A DNA stretch of 64,000 nt, from assembly GCF_014252955.1 (NCBI RefSeq), contig NZ_JACMIA010000001.1, positions 310,001 through 374,000 of the forward strand. Direction: 5' to 3'. The notes below the pieces were generated by a model. It had not been told where the DNA came from and searched no databases. It saw nothing but the letters and a program-made list of their open reading frames with translations. Position numbers and translations under genes: made by a program. Source of the DNA: Stappia sp. 28M-7 (GTDB lineage Bacteria > Pseudomonadota > Alphaproteobacteria > Rhizobiales > Stappiaceae). This document shows, piece after piece, positions 1 through 9,090 of this stretch (the first letter of the stretch is position 1; each line of letters begins with the position of its first letter).

Positions 1-171
1 CGGGCGACCAAGATCCTCGGCATCTTTACCCGGCTCGCGGTGCGGGACGAAAAGCCCGGCTACCTTGTGCATCTGCCGCGCGTGCGCGAGTATCTGGCCC
101 GCTGCCTGCGCCATCCGGAGCTGGCCGAACTGGCCGGCTGGTTCGACGGCCGCCTCGGCGAGACCGGATAG
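1..171 (+). CDS. Sugar kinase/phosphotransferase (AmgK-like), C-terminal end only
   Basis: An open frame enters from the left edge and ends at TAG 169-171, giving the last 56 residues of a protein. The tail (LGIFTRLAVRDEKPGY, then a leucine/arginine-rich helix ending WFDGRLGETG) looks like the C-terminus of the APH-family phosphotransferases that precede MurU-like nucleotidyltransferases. In that family the enzyme phosphorylates the anomeric carbon of N-acetylmuramic acid for cell-wall recycling. The kinase active site lies outside the window, so the call rests on the tail and on the next gene, 48 bases downstream on the same strand. In many alphaproteobacteria this gene lies next to or is fused to tsaE, which cannot be checked here. 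Confidence 0.65.
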   Translation, partial: RATKILGIFTRLAVRDEKPGYLVHLPRVREYLARCLRHPELAELAGWFDGRLGETG

Positions 172-219
172 ACGGCGCAGGCCCCAAACACCGGCCAAAC
201 CAACGGAAAAGAGGCGGAC

Positions 220-978
220 TTGCAGGCAGGATCAGACACGGCAAACGGGGCAGGGGCAAAGGGACCGAAGCGGGCCATCGTGCTGTCGGCCGGGATGGGC
301 AAGCGCATGCGCCCGATCACCGCGACGACGCCCAAGCCGCTGGTCCCCGTCGCCGGGCGGACGCTGCTCGACCGGGCCTTCGACAAGCTGGTGGTCGCCG
401 GCGTCGAGACCGTCGTCGTCAACGTGCATTACCTCGCCGATCTGGTGGAGGCGCATGCCCTGCGCTGGCCGGCGCCGCCCAGGGTGCTGATTTCCGACGA
501 GCGTGCCGAGCTGCTGGAAACCGGCGGCGGTGTCGTCAAGGCGCTGCCGCTGCTGGGCGAGGAGCCCTTCTACCTGCTCAACTCCGACAGCACCTGGATC
601 GAGGGTGTGCGGCCCAATCTGGAGCATCTGGCGAACAGCTTCGACGCTGAGAAGATGGACGGCCTGCTGCTCCTGTCCGGCCTCGTGTCCGCCGTCGGCT
701 ATGACGGCAAGGGCGACTTCGTGATGGATGCGGACGGACGCCTTGCCCGCCGGGCTGAGCGCGAGGTCTCGCCCTTCGCCTATGTCGGCGGGGCGATCCT
801 GCATCCCCGGCTGTTCGACGGTGCGCCCGAAGGGGCTTTCTCGCTCAACCGGCTGTTCGACGCGGCGATCGAGCGCGGCACACTGTTCGGGGTGCTGATG
901 GAAGGCATCTGGCTGCATGTCGGCACGCCCGAGGCGATCGATGCCGCCGAGCGGGCCATCCGCGACAGCGCCGCCTGA
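220..978 (+). CDS. Nucleotidyltransferase family protein, MurU-like
   Basis: This 252-residue NTP-transferase has the signature loop SAGMGKRMRPIT followed by PKPLVPVAGRTLLD, which binds the nucleotide in sugar-phosphate nucleotidyltransferases. The family joins a sugar 1-phosphate to a nucleotide; MurU makes UDP-MurNAc from MurNAc-1-phosphate in peptidoglycan recycling, bypassing fosfomycin-sensitive MurA. LLNSDSTWIEG, around residue 125, carries the metal-binding aspartate region. The chosen start is TTG at 220, preceded by AAGAGG; no ATG lies before the conserved loop. It follows an AmgK-like kinase, which supports the MurU role, but a different sugar specificity cannot be excluded. It probably shares a transcript with addB, 39 bases downstream. 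Confidence 0.8.
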   Translation: MQAGSDTANGAGAKGPKRAIVLSAGMGKRMRPITATTPKPLVPVAGRTLLDRAFDKLVVAGVETVVVNVHYLADLVEAHALRWPAPPRVLISDERAELLETGGGVVKALPLLGEEPFYLLNSDSTWIEGVRPNLEHLANSFDAEKMDGLLLLSGLVSAVGYDGKGDFVMDADGRLARRAEREVSPFAYVGGAILHPRLFDGAPEGAFSLNRLFDAAIERGTLFGVLMEGIWLHVGTPEAIDAAERAIRDSAA

Positions 979-1017
979 CCGCGTGCGGTCCGACGGCAAA
1001 AGGGGAGGCGGAGACCG

Positions 1018-4000
1018 ATGACGGGCGAGGCCAGGACGGGCGAGGCCAAGACGAGCCAGGCAAGCCCGCGTGTCTTTAAGATTTCGCCCTCGGCCCCTTT
1101 TCTGAGGACGCTGGTCGATGCCCTGTTCGACGGGCGGCTGGTGCCCGGGCTCGACCCGCGCGCCGATCCGCTGGCGCTGGCTGATCTCACGCTCTACCTG
1201 CCGACCCGCCGTGCCGCCCGCTCCATCGCGCCGCTGATCCGCGAGAAGCTGGGCGGGGCGCCGGTTCTGCTGCCCTCGATCCGTCCGCTCGGCGACGTCG
1301 AGGAAGACCTGCAGCTGTTGCAGGTCGAGGCTTGGGCGGACGGGCTGCCTCCGGCACTGCCGGAGATGGAGCGGCGCTTTGCTATGACCCGGCTTGTGCA
1401 GGCCTGGGAGGGCGCGCTGCGCCGCGAGGTGCTGGGCCTGCCCGCTGGTGCGGTGCTGCGCTCGCCTGCCTCCGCCGCCGATGCCGCGTGGCTGGCCGGA
1501 GACCTGCTGGCCCTGATGGACGAGATGGCGACGGAGGAGATCCCGTGGACGGGCCTTGCCGGTCTCGTGCCGGAGGACCACGCCCGCTACTGGCAGATCA
1601 CGCTGGATTTCCTGAAGATCGCCATGGAGCACTGGCCGGCCTATCTGGCAAGCCGCGAGGCCAGCGACCCGAAGGCCCGGCGCTCGGCGCTGCTGCGGCG
1701 CGAGGCCGAGCGTCTGCGCAAGAGCCCGCCGCGCGGTCCGGTGATCGCGGCCGGCGCGACCGGCTCCATTCCCGCCATTGCCGAATTGCTGGCCGTCATC
1801 GCCGGCCTGGAGCGCGGCGCGGTGGTGCTGCCCGGCTTCGATGCGGGAATGGACGAGCGCAGCTGGCAGGCGATCTTAGGGAGCGAGGGCGTTTCGGGGA
1901 GCCCCAGCCATCCGCAATACGGCATGGCGCGGCTCGCCGGCGCGTTGAAGATCGCCCGCGGCGAGGTGGTGCCGCTGGCGGCGGGCGCGAGCGAGACCCT
2001 GCGGCTGCGCGACAGGCTGGTCGCGGAGGCCCTGCGCCCGGCCGAGACGACGGATGTGTGGCCGGCGATCGTTGGCGAGATTTCGCAGGAGGCAAGGGCT
2101 GACGCTTTTGCCGATGTCGCGATGATGGTCGCGCGCAACGAGGCGGAGGAGGCGCTCGCTGTTGCCACCGCCCTGCGCTCGGCCATCGAGGACGGCAAGA
2201 CGGCGGCGCTGGTGACGCCGGACAGGACGCTGGCCCGCCGGGTCGCCGTCGAGCTGTCGCGCTGGGGGCTGCAGTCGGACGACAGCGCCGGTCGACCGCT
2301 CGATCAGACCGCGCCCGGCGTGCTGGCCCGCCTTGCCGCGCGGCTGGCGCTGGACGGGCTGGAGCCGGTGGCCCTGCTGGCGTTGCTGAAACACCCGCTG
2401 ACGCGGCTTGGTTTGCCGTCTAACAAGGTGCGCGCCGCCGCCCGCGCACTGGAGCGCGCCGTGCTGCGCGGACCACGTGCAAGAGCCGGGACGCAGGGTC
2501 TTCGCGACGCGGTTGCCGCTGCACGGCATCTGGCGACCGAGAGCGAGACCCCGCCGCGCCTGCCGCGCTGGCAAAAGCTGCATGAGGACGACTGGGACGA
2601 CGTCGCCGACCTCGTCGACAGGCTGGCCGAGGCGCTGGCGCCGCTGGAACGTCATGCGGAGACCCGCGAGCCGGTGGATGTGGTGCAGCTGGTCGCCGAT
2701 CATGAGGCGGTGCTGCTGAACCTTGCCCGCGACGAGGACGGCAGCTCCGACGAGCTCTATGCCGGCGAGGCCGGCGAGGGGCTTGCCGCCGCCTTTGCCG
2801 AGATGATCGCCGCAGGTCCCTCCGGCCTGCAGGCGCCGCCCGCCGACTGGCCGGACATGTTCATCGCCCTCGTCTCCGGCCTCAATGTCCGCCGCCGCCT
2901 GCCGGGCGATCCGCGCATCGCGATCTTCGGCCCGATGGAAGCGCGGTTGCAGGATTTCGACATTCTGGTGCTGGGCGCGCTGAACGAGGGCAACTGGCCG
3001 CAGGCGACGCGCAACGACCCCTGGCTCAACCGGCCGATGAAGGGCGGGCTCGGTCTCGACCCGCCGGAGCGTCGCATCGGCGCGGCTGCCCACGATTTCT
3101 CGCAGGCGCTCGGCGCGAAACGGGTGATCCTGTCGCGGGCCGAGCGCTCGGGCGGCGCGCCGGCCGTCGCCTCGCGCTGGCTGCTGCGGCTGACGACGCT
3201 GCTCGGCGAGGAGGTCACCGCCGAAATGCAGGCGCGCGGCCGCGCGGTCCTGGCGCTGGCCGCCCATCTCGACCGGATCGAGGCGGCGGCAGCACCCGTT
3301 GCGCGTCCCGAGCCGGCCCCGCCCGTTGCCGCCCGCCCGCGCCGGATCTCGGTGACCGAGGTGGAGCTGCTGATCCGCGACCCTTATGCGCTTTATGCCC
3401 GCAAGGTGCTGGTGCTGGACCCGGTCGAGCCGATCGGCGGCGATCCGGGCGCGGCGGAAAAGGGAACGTTGATCCACGATTGCCTGGCCGAGTTCCTGGA
3501 CAGCTGGACCGGGCCGTTCGATGAGGCGGCGCTGGCGCATCTCATCGCAATCGGCCGGGCGCAGTTCGCCCCGCTCGATGCCTTCCCGGCGATCCGGGCG
3601 GTGTGGTGGCTGCGCTTCGAGCGGATCGCCGCCGCCTTCATCCGCCACGAGGCGGCGCGGGCCGATCTGATCGCCGGCCGCCATCTGGAGATTTCCGGGG
3701 CGCTGGAACTTGATCTTTCCCCCGGCGGGCGCGTCACCCTGTCGGCCCGAGCCGACCGCATAGACAGGATGGCCGACGGAAGCCTTGCGGTGATCGACTA
3801 CAAGACCGGGCAGGCGCCGAGCGACAAGGAGGTCGCCGCGCTGCTGGCCCCGCAGCTGCCGCTGGAAGTGGCGATGATCGGCCGCGGCGCCTTCGGCGAG
3901 GTGGACCGCGCGGCCCCCGTCGCAACGCTCGCCTATATGCGCCTGACGGGCGGGCGAACGCCGCTGGAATGGCAGGACAGGACGCCGAAGAACACCAGCG

Positions 4001-4179
4001 TCGATGAACTGGCCGACGAGGCGCTGGGTCGTACAGTTAAGCTCTTTGCCGGCTATGAAAATCCGCAAAAGGGCTATCTCTCGCGGTCGAGGGTGCGCAA
4101 GGAGGCGGAAATGTCCGGCCCGTACGACCATCTGGCGCGGGTGCGCGAATGGGCGCTCAGCGGAGGGGAGGAGGAATGA
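1018..4179 (+). CDS. addB: Double-strand break repair protein AddB, alphaproteobacterial type
   Basis: This 1053-residue protein is the AddB subunit of the AddAB helicase-nuclease, which resects double-strand DNA ends for RecA-mediated recombination. The N-terminal half is the inactivated helicase-like part. Near residues 925-930 VIDYKTGQ is the PD-(D/E)xK nuclease core found in the C-terminal nuclease domain of both AddA and AddB. The N-terminus has VFKISPSAPFLRTLVDAL, typical of the alphaproteobacterial form, which lacks an obvious Walker A lysine motif. Its TGA overlaps the addA ATG as ATGA, so the two subunits are probably translationally coupled in a 1:1 complex. Confidence 0.92.
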   Translation: MTGEARTGEAKTSQASPRVFKISPSAPFLRTLVDALFDGRLVPGLDPRADPLALADLTLYLPTRRAARSIAPLIREKLGGAPVLLPSIRPLGDVEEDLQLLQVEAWADGLPPALPEMERRFAMTRLVQAWEGALRREVLGLPAGAVLRSPASAADAAWLAGDLLALMDEMATEEIPWTGLAGLVPEDHARYWQITLDFLKIAMEHWPAYLASREASDPKARRSALLRREAERLRKSPPRGPVIAAGATGSIPAIAELLAVIAGLERGAVVLPGFDAGMDERSWQAILGSEGVSGSPSHPQYGMARLAGALKIARGEVVPLAAGASETLRLRDRLVAEALRPAETTDVWPAIVGEISQEARADAFADVAMMVARNEAEEALAVATALRSAIEDGKTAALVTPDRTLARRVAVELSRWGLQSDDSAGRPLDQTAPGVLARLAARLALDGLEPVALLALLKHPLTRLGLPSNKVRAAARALERAVLRGPRARAGTQGLRDAVAAARHLATESETPPRLPRWQKLHEDDWDDVADLVDRLAEALAPLERHAETREPVDVVQLVADHEAVLLNLARDEDGSSDELYAGEAGEGLAAAFAEMIAAGPSGLQAPPADWPDMFIALVSGLNVRRRLPGDPRIAIFGPMEARLQDFDILVLGALNEGNWPQATRNDPWLNRPMKGGLGLDPPERRIGAAAHDFSQALGAKRVILSRAERSGGAPAVASRWLLRLTTLLGEEVTAEMQARGRAVLALAAHLDRIEAAAAPVARPEPAPPVAARPRRISVTEVELLIRDPYALYARKVLVLDPVEPIGGDPGAAEKGTLIHDCLAEFLDSWTGPFDEAALAHLIAIGRAQFAPLDAFPAIRAVWWLRFERIAAAFIRHEAARADLIAGRHLEISGALELDLSPGGRVTLSARADRIDRMADGSLAVIDYKTGQAPSDKEVAALLAPQLPLEVAMIGRGAFGEVDRAAPVATLAYMRLTGGRTPLEWQDRTPKNTSVDELADEALGRTVKLFAGYENPQKGYLSRSRVRKEAEMSGPYDHLARVREWALSGGEEE

Positions 4180-7100
4180 CCACCTTCGAGATTCCTCTGG
4201 CGACACGCGAGAGGCAGGCGTTGGCCGCCGACCCGCGCCGCTCGGCCTGGGTTAGCGCCAATGCCGGCTCCGGCAAGACCTTCGTGCTGGCGCGGCGGGT
4301 GATCCGCCTGCTGCTCGCCGGCACCGCGCCCTCGCGCATCCTCTGCCTGACCTTCACCAAGGCGGCGGCCTCCGAAATGGCGACCCGCGTCTTCGAGACG
4401 CTGGGCTCGTGGATCGCGCTGACCGACGAGGCGCTGGCGAGGGAACTGGAAGTCATCGAAGGCCGGCGGCCGGACGCGCGCGGACTGGCGCGGGCGCGCC
4501 ACCTCTTCGCCGTGGCGCTGGAAACGCCGGGCGGGCTGAAGATCCAGACGATCCACGCCTTCTGCGAGGCGATCCTGCACCAGTTTCCGCTGGAGGCGAA
4601 TGTCGCCGGCCATTTCCAGGTGCTGGACGACCGGCAGGCAGCGGACCTGCTCGCCGGCGCGCGAGCGCGCGTTCTCTCGCTGGCCGAGCGCGAGCCGGAA
4701 AGCCCGCTGGGCCGGGCGCTGGTGCATCTGGTCTCGGAACTCCCCGACAAGACGGTGGAGGCGGCGCTGGCCGACCTGATCGCCCGCCGCGACACGCTGC
4801 GCCGCTGGCTGCAGGATGCCGGGTCGATGGATGCGGCGCTGGCGCAGCTGACCCGTGCCTTCGGCCTTTCGCAAGGCGAAACGCTGGCGCGCCTCGATGC
4901 GGCTCTGCGCGAGGAGGTCTCGATCTCGCCGCAGGAGGCGCTGGCATATGCCGAGGCGCTGGCGAGCGGCGGATCGCGCGACAACGAGCGGGCCGAACGT
5001 CTGCGCTTGGCGGCCCGGCTCGCCGGCAGCAACAGACCGGACGAGTGGTGGGAGGTCTGGCATCGGGTCTTCCTCAACAAGGACCTGGCGCCGACCAAGG
5101 CGCTGGCCACCAAGAAGGTGGAAGAAAACTTCCCGCAGGTGGTCGAGCGGCTTTACGCCGAGCAGGACCGCCTCCTGGCGCTGCTCGAGCGGCGGCGGAT
5201 CGCCTATGCGCTGGCCGGCACGGAGGCCGCGCTGCGGCTCGCCGATGCGATGCTCGACATCTACGAGCGCGAGAAGACCCGGCGCGGGCTGATGGACTTC
5301 GAGGACCTGATCGTGCGCACGGCCAACCTGCTGTCGCGCGACGAGGCGGCCTTGTGGGTGCACTACAAGCTCGATCAGGGTCTCGACCACATCCTGGTCG
5401 ACGAGGCGCAGGACACCAGCCCGCATCAGTGGCGGGTGGTGCAGGCGCTGGCCGAGGAATTCTTCGTCGGCACCTCCGCCAACGAGCGCGTGCGCACGCT
5501 CTTTGCTGTCGGCGACGAGAAACAGTCGATCTATTCGTTCCAGGGCGCGGTGCCGGCCTATTTTGCCGACATGCGCCGCTATTTCGAGCGGCGCGCCAAC
5601 GAGGCTGCGGTGGACTTCTCGCGGGTCGAGCTGACGCTGTCCTTCCGCTCGCGGCCCGATGTGCTCTCGGCCGTCGACACGGTTTTCGCGGCGCCCGACA
5701 TGCATGCCGGCCTGTCGCAGGAGGCAGGCGCGCCGATCCACGAAGCGGTGCGCCGCAACGACCCGGGCATGGTGGAGATCTGGCCGCCGGAGGAGCCGGT
5801 GGAGCAGGAGATACCGGACGACTGGACCGCTCCGGTCGACCGCATCGGTGCCGACAGCCCGATGCTGCGGCTGGCCGACCGGCTGGCGCGCTCGGTGCGC
5901 AGCTGGTGGAAGAGCGGCGAGGCGGCGCCCGGCGACGTGCTTGTGCTGGTGCGCAAGCGCGGACCCTTCGTCGATGCGCTGACACGGGCCTTGAAGCGCG
6001 AAGGCGTGCCGGTGGCCGGCAGCGACCGGCTGGTGCTGAACGAGCATATCGCGGTGGAGGACCTCTTGGCGCTGGGCCGCTTCCTGCTGCTGCCCGAGGA
6101 CGACCTGTCGCTTGCCTGCCTGCTGAAGAGCCCGCTGATCGGCCTCGACGACGATGCGCTGTTCCGCCTCGCTCGGCCGGACGGGGCGAACCTTCGCTCC
6201 GGTACGCTGTGGCAGTCGCTGCGCCGACAGGCGGAGGGCGATCCGGCGTTCGAGCGGGCGCGCGAGCGGATCGAGACCTGGCGCGCGCGCGCCGACTTCA
6301 TGCCGCCCTTTGAGTTCTTCTCCCGCCTTCTGGGCGCCGACGGGGGCCGCCGGGCCTTCCGCGCGCGCCTCGGCTCGGAAGTCGACGACGTGCTGGACGA
6401 GTTCCTGGCGGTGACGCTGGCGTTCGAGCAGACCGGCGTGCCGGGGCTGGAGGGCTTCCTCGCCTGGTTCGCGGCGGCGCCCACGGAAGTGAAGCGCGAG
6501 CTCAACGCCGCACGCGGCGTGGTGCGGATCATGACCGTGCACGGGGCCAAGGGGTTGGAGGCACCGCTTGTCGTGCTGGTCGACGGGGGCGCGGCGCCGG
6601 TCAGCGCCCATCACGATCCGGTGTTCATCGAGCGGGCGATGCCGGGCAATCTCGGCGAGGTTACCGGCCTTGTCTGGAACCCGGTCAAGGCCGAGCGCAG
6701 CCCCTGGCACAGCGAGCGGCTGGAGGCCCTGCGCCAGGCGGCGGCCGACGAATATCGCCGCCTGCTCTATGTGGCGATGACGCGCGCCCGCGACCGGCTG
6801 ATCGTCTGCGGCTGGATGCCGGCGCGCGGCCAGTCGGAGGACTGCTGGCATGCGCTGGTGGCGCGGGCGCTGGAGCCGGACGCCCGCGACGGCGAAGCGG
6901 GAGACGGCGGACCCTGCCGCATCTGGCAGCGCCCCGGCACCAAGGCGCCGGCACCGCGCCTTGCCCGGATAGGAGAGGAAACCTCGCAGGAGGCAACTGC
7001 ACCCGCGCCGCCCTGGCTGTTCGCCCCGGTGGCAGCGCCGGAGCGGCCGCGCCGGCTGCGCCCGTCCGAGGCCTTCGACGAGATGGAGGCGAAGGAAGGA

Positions 7101-7679
7101 ACCGAACCGGTGCCGGCGACCGACCGGCTGGCGGAAGCGCGGGCCGCGCCCGACTTCGCGCTGGAACGCGGCCGCCACCTGCACCGGCTGCTGCAGCTGC
7201 TGCCAGAGCTGCCGCCGGCCGAGCGCCGCGCCGCCGGGACGCGCTATCTCGCCCATGCCCTGACCCCGGTCTTTGCGGCACGGGGAGAGCAGCTCCTGAA
7301 CGAGGCGCTCGGTGTGCTGGAGCATCCCGGCTTTGCCGCCGTCTTCTCGGCCGATGCGCGCGCGGAAGTGCCGCTGGCCGGCACGCTGCGCCTTGCCGAC
7401 GGCTCGGCCTACGAGGTGTCGGGCCAGATCGACCGGCTGCGCGTCGACGAGGATGCGGTGTGGATCCTCGACTTCAAGACCGACCGGCGGGTGCCGGAGG
7501 GGCCGCAGGAGATCGGCGAGGCCTATGTGGTGCAGCTCGCGGTCTATCGCCGGCTGCTTGCCGACATCTGGCCGGGCCGCGCGGTGCGGGCCGCGCTGGT
7601 CTATACGGCCGGGCCGAAGCTGGTCGAGCTGCCGGGCGAGGCGATGGATGCGGCGGTGGCCGCGCTTGCGCCCGCGTGA
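4176..7679 (+). CDS. addA: Double-strand break repair helicase-nuclease AddA
   Basis: This is the 1167-residue UvrD-type helicase and nuclease subunit of AddAB. Walker A is ANAGSGKTFVLARR near residues 28-41, motif II is VDEAQDTSP near 407, and the C-terminal RecB-like nuclease core reads WILDFKTDRR near residue 1100. Motif VI is YVAMTRARDRLIV. The ATG at 4176 was preferred over an upstream ATG at 4149 because GGAGGGGAGGAGG stands directly before it and it overlaps the addB stop by four bases. The last codons run into a 14-base tandem repeat. Both alphaproteobacterial Add subunits are full length, so the end-resection complex looks functional. Confidence 0.95.
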   Translation: MTTFEIPLATRERQALAADPRRSAWVSANAGSGKTFVLARRVIRLLLAGTAPSRILCLTFTKAAASEMATRVFETLGSWIALTDEALARELEVIEGRRPDARGLARARHLFAVALETPGGLKIQTIHAFCEAILHQFPLEANVAGHFQVLDDRQAADLLAGARARVLSLAEREPESPLGRALVHLVSELPDKTVEAALADLIARRDTLRRWLQDAGSMDAALAQLTRAFGLSQGETLARLDAALREEVSISPQEALAYAEALASGGSRDNERAERLRLAARLAGSNRPDEWWEVWHRVFLNKDLAPTKALATKKVEENFPQVVERLYAEQDRLLALLERRRIAYALAGTEAALRLADAMLDIYEREKTRRGLMDFEDLIVRTANLLSRDEAALWVHYKLDQGLDHILVDEAQDTSPHQWRVVQALAEEFFVGTSANERVRTLFAVGDEKQSIYSFQGAVPAYFADMRRYFERRANEAAVDFSRVELTLSFRSRPDVLSAVDTVFAAPDMHAGLSQEAGAPIHEAVRRNDPGMVEIWPPEEPVEQEIPDDWTAPVDRIGADSPMLRLADRLARSVRSWWKSGEAAPGDVLVLVRKRGPFVDALTRALKREGVPVAGSDRLVLNEHIAVEDLLALGRFLLLPEDDLSLACLLKSPLIGLDDDALFRLARPDGANLRSGTLWQSLRRQAEGDPAFERARERIETWRARADFMPPFEFFSRLLGADGGRRAFRARLGSEVDDVLDEFLAVTLAFEQTGVPGLEGFLAWFAAAPTEVKRELNAARGVVRIMTVHGAKGLEAPLVVLVDGGAAPVSAHHDPVFIERAMPGNLGEVTGLVWNPVKAERSPWHSERLEALRQAAADEYRRLLYVAMTRARDRLIVCGWMPARGQSEDCWHALVARALEPDARDGEAGDGGPCRIWQRPGTKAPAPRLARIGEETSQEATAPAPPWLFAPVAAPERPRRLRPSEAFDEMEAKEGTEPVPATDRLAEARAAPDFALERGRHLHRLLQLLPELPPAERRAAGTRYLAHALTPVFAARGEQLLNEALGVLEHPGFAAVFSADARAEVPLAGTLRLADGSAYEVSGQIDRLRVDEDAVWILDFKTDRRVPEGPQEIGEAYVVQLAVYRRLLADIWPGRAVRAALVYTAGPKLVELPGEAMDAAVAALAPA

Positions 7680-7720
7680 CGGAGACTGCGTGACGGAGAC
7701 TGCGTGACGGAGACCGCGTG
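7674..7720. repeat. Three-copy 14-bp tandem repeat at the end of addA
   Basis: The unit GCGTGACGGAGACT occurs at 7674-7687 and 7688-7701, then with one change (final C) at 7702-7715, followed by a partial GCGTGA. The first copy contains the addA stop codon, so the later copies repeat an in-frame-like TGA outside the gene. It looks like replication slippage. Confidence 0.9.
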
Positions 7721-7745
7721 AGGGGAGATGCGGACGATCGCTTGC

Positions 7746-7774
7746 TTGACGCGGGCGGGTCGCCTTCCTACGTT
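7746..7774 (+). promoter_or_regulatory. Probable housekeeping promoter of trxA
   Basis: TTGACG (7746-7751) and TACGTT (7769-7774) are separated by 17 bases, close to the alphaproteobacterial housekeeping sigma consensus. The trxA ATG lies 52 bases after the -10 element. This would let trxA be made independently of addAB. Confidence 0.5.
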
Positions 7775-7826
7775 CGGGGCAACGAAAGGATGCGTCGCAT
7801 CCGCGAGCTTTTGGAAAGGGCATGAG

Positions 7827-8147
7827 ATGGCCACTTCAGTCGTGACCGATGAGAGCTTCGAAACCGACGTCCTGAAGGCGTCCGGCACCGTCGTGGTGGA
7901 TTTCTGGGCCGAGTGGTGCGGTCCGTGCAAGATGATCGCACCGGCTCTTGAGGAAATCTCCGAAGAGATGAGCGGGCAGGTGAAGATCACCAAGCTCAAC
8001 ATCGACGAGAACCAGAACATGGCGATGAAGTACGGGGTGCGTTCCATCCCGACGCTCATCCTGTTCAAGGACGGCCAGCCGGTCTCCACGCAGATTGGCG
8101 CCGCGCCGAAGAACAAGCTGGCCGCCTGGATCCAGACCGCGATCTGA
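7827..8147 (+). CDS. trxA: Thioredoxin TrxA
   Basis: This 106-residue protein is a classical cytoplasmic thioredoxin that reduces protein disulfides with electrons from thioredoxin reductase. The active site WCGPCK puts the redox cysteines at residues 31 and 34. The cis-proline loop reads [12 protein letters not shown]. The start ATG at 7827 gives the normal family length; an upstream ATG would add 33 residues that do not fit the family. It sits downstream of addA in the order common in rhizobia, with its own likely promoter. Confidence 0.97.
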   Translation: MATSVVTDESFETDVLKASGTVVVDFWAEWCGPCKMIAPALEEISEEMSGQVKITKLNIDENQNMAMKYGVRSIPTLILFKDGQPVSTQIGAAPKNKLAAWIQTAI

Positions 8148-8190
8148 CGCCGTCCGGTCCCGGGCGGACCCTGAACCGAATCACGCCGGT

Positions 8191-8216
8191 CCGGCTTGCC
8201 TTCGAAGGCTTGCCGG
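8191..8216 (+). terminator. Hairpin after trxA, possible weak terminator
   Basis: CCGGC (8191-8195) pairs with GCCGG (8212-8216) around an inner GCCTTCGAAGGC, with a symmetrical TT/TT internal loop. There is no T-run after it, so it may be an RNA-stabilising or weak termination structure rather than a true terminator. The rest of 8148-8368 shows no gene. Confidence 0.35.
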
Positions 8217-8368
8217 ATCGGTGCGTCTTGCGTGCGATGCCGGGTGGACGACAGTCCGGCCGGCATTGACGCACCGGCGAGACCCGGGCCTCTCCCGCGG
8301 GGGAGGCGGACGGGCCAGCCGGTCGGACCAGACCTTTTCTGAAGACGCCGAGCATTGCCGGGAAGACC

Positions 8369-9001
8369 ATGAACGACAGCAACGACAAGACCAATATGAA
8401 CCCCGAGGATGCCGTTTCCGGTCACGAGGCCGAGAACGGCGGCGAGGCGCAGGCCGCGCTCGACCCGACCGAGGCGCTGCTGGCGGAAAACGCCGAGCTG
8501 AAGGATCGCATGCTCCGCACCATGGCGGAGATGGAGAACCTGCGCCGGCGCACCGAAAAGGAAATTCGCGACAGCAAGCAGTACGCGGCGGCCAGCTTCG
8601 CGCGCGACATGCTGGGTGTCGGCGACAACCTGCGCCGGGCGCTGGAGGCGATCTCCGCCGAGGTGCGCGATGCGGCCAACGACAGCATGCGAGGCCTGAT
8701 CGAGGGCGTCGAGATGACCGAGCGCGAGATGCTCAACCAGCTCGAAAAGCATGGCGTGCGCCGCATCGATCCGGCCGGCGAGAAGTTCGATCCGAACTTC
8801 CATCAGGCGATGTTCGAGGTGCCGAACACCGAGGTGCCGAACAACACCGTGGTGCAGGTGATGCAGGCCGGCTACGTGATCGGCGACCGCGTGCTGCGTC
8901 CGGCGCTTGTCGGCGTGTCGAAGGGCGGGCCGAAAGAGCGCAAGCCCGAGGGCGAGGCCCCGGCGGGCGAGCCCGGCTCGACGGTCGACCGCACCGCCTG
9001 A
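8369..9001 (+). CDS. grpE: Nucleotide exchange factor GrpE
   Basis: This 210-residue protein is the GrpE co-chaperone that drives ADP release from DnaK. An acidic, low-complexity N-terminus leads into a long coiled coil (about residues 25-80, [25 protein letters not shown]) and then the beta-rich head with [21 protein letters not shown] and [20 protein letters not shown], the GrpE signature. The ATG at 8369 follows CCGGGAAG. It is monocistronic, between trxA and a strong bidirectional terminator; hrcA is not adjacent. No clear heat-shock promoter was recognised in the 221 bases upstream. Confidence 0.96.
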   Translation: MNDSNDKTNMNPEDAVSGHEAENGGEAQAALDPTEALLAENAELKDRMLRTMAEMENLRRRTEKEIRDSKQYAAASFARDMLGVGDNLRRALEAISAEVRDAANDSMRGLIEGVEMTEREMLNQLEKHGVRRIDPAGEKFDPNFHQAMFEVPNTEVPNNTVVQVMQAGYVIGDRVLRPALVGVSKGGPKERKPEGEAPAGEPGSTVDRTA

Positions 9002-9048
9002 CGACGTCTTTCCGGGTCTCGGACGAGGCCCGGTCTCACGCTTTGCGA

Positions 9049-9076
9049 AAAAGGCGCGCCCCGGGGCGCGCCTTTT
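9049..9076. terminator. Strong bidirectional terminator between grpE and the ketoacyl synthase gene
   Basis: AAAAGGCGCGCCCC (9049-9062) is the exact complement of GGGGCGCGCCTTTT (9063-9076), a 28-base perfect palindrome with T-runs on both strands. It lies 47 bases after the grpE stop and 14 bases beyond the stop of the convergent gene, so it can end both transcripts. Confidence 0.9.
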
Positions 9077-9090
9077 GTGTTTGTGCCGGG

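Noticed and set aside
4074-7823. A 1249-codon minus-strand open frame opposite addA
   Set aside because: Shadow of addA; Arg/His/Gln-rich with no recognisable domain and no ribosome site.
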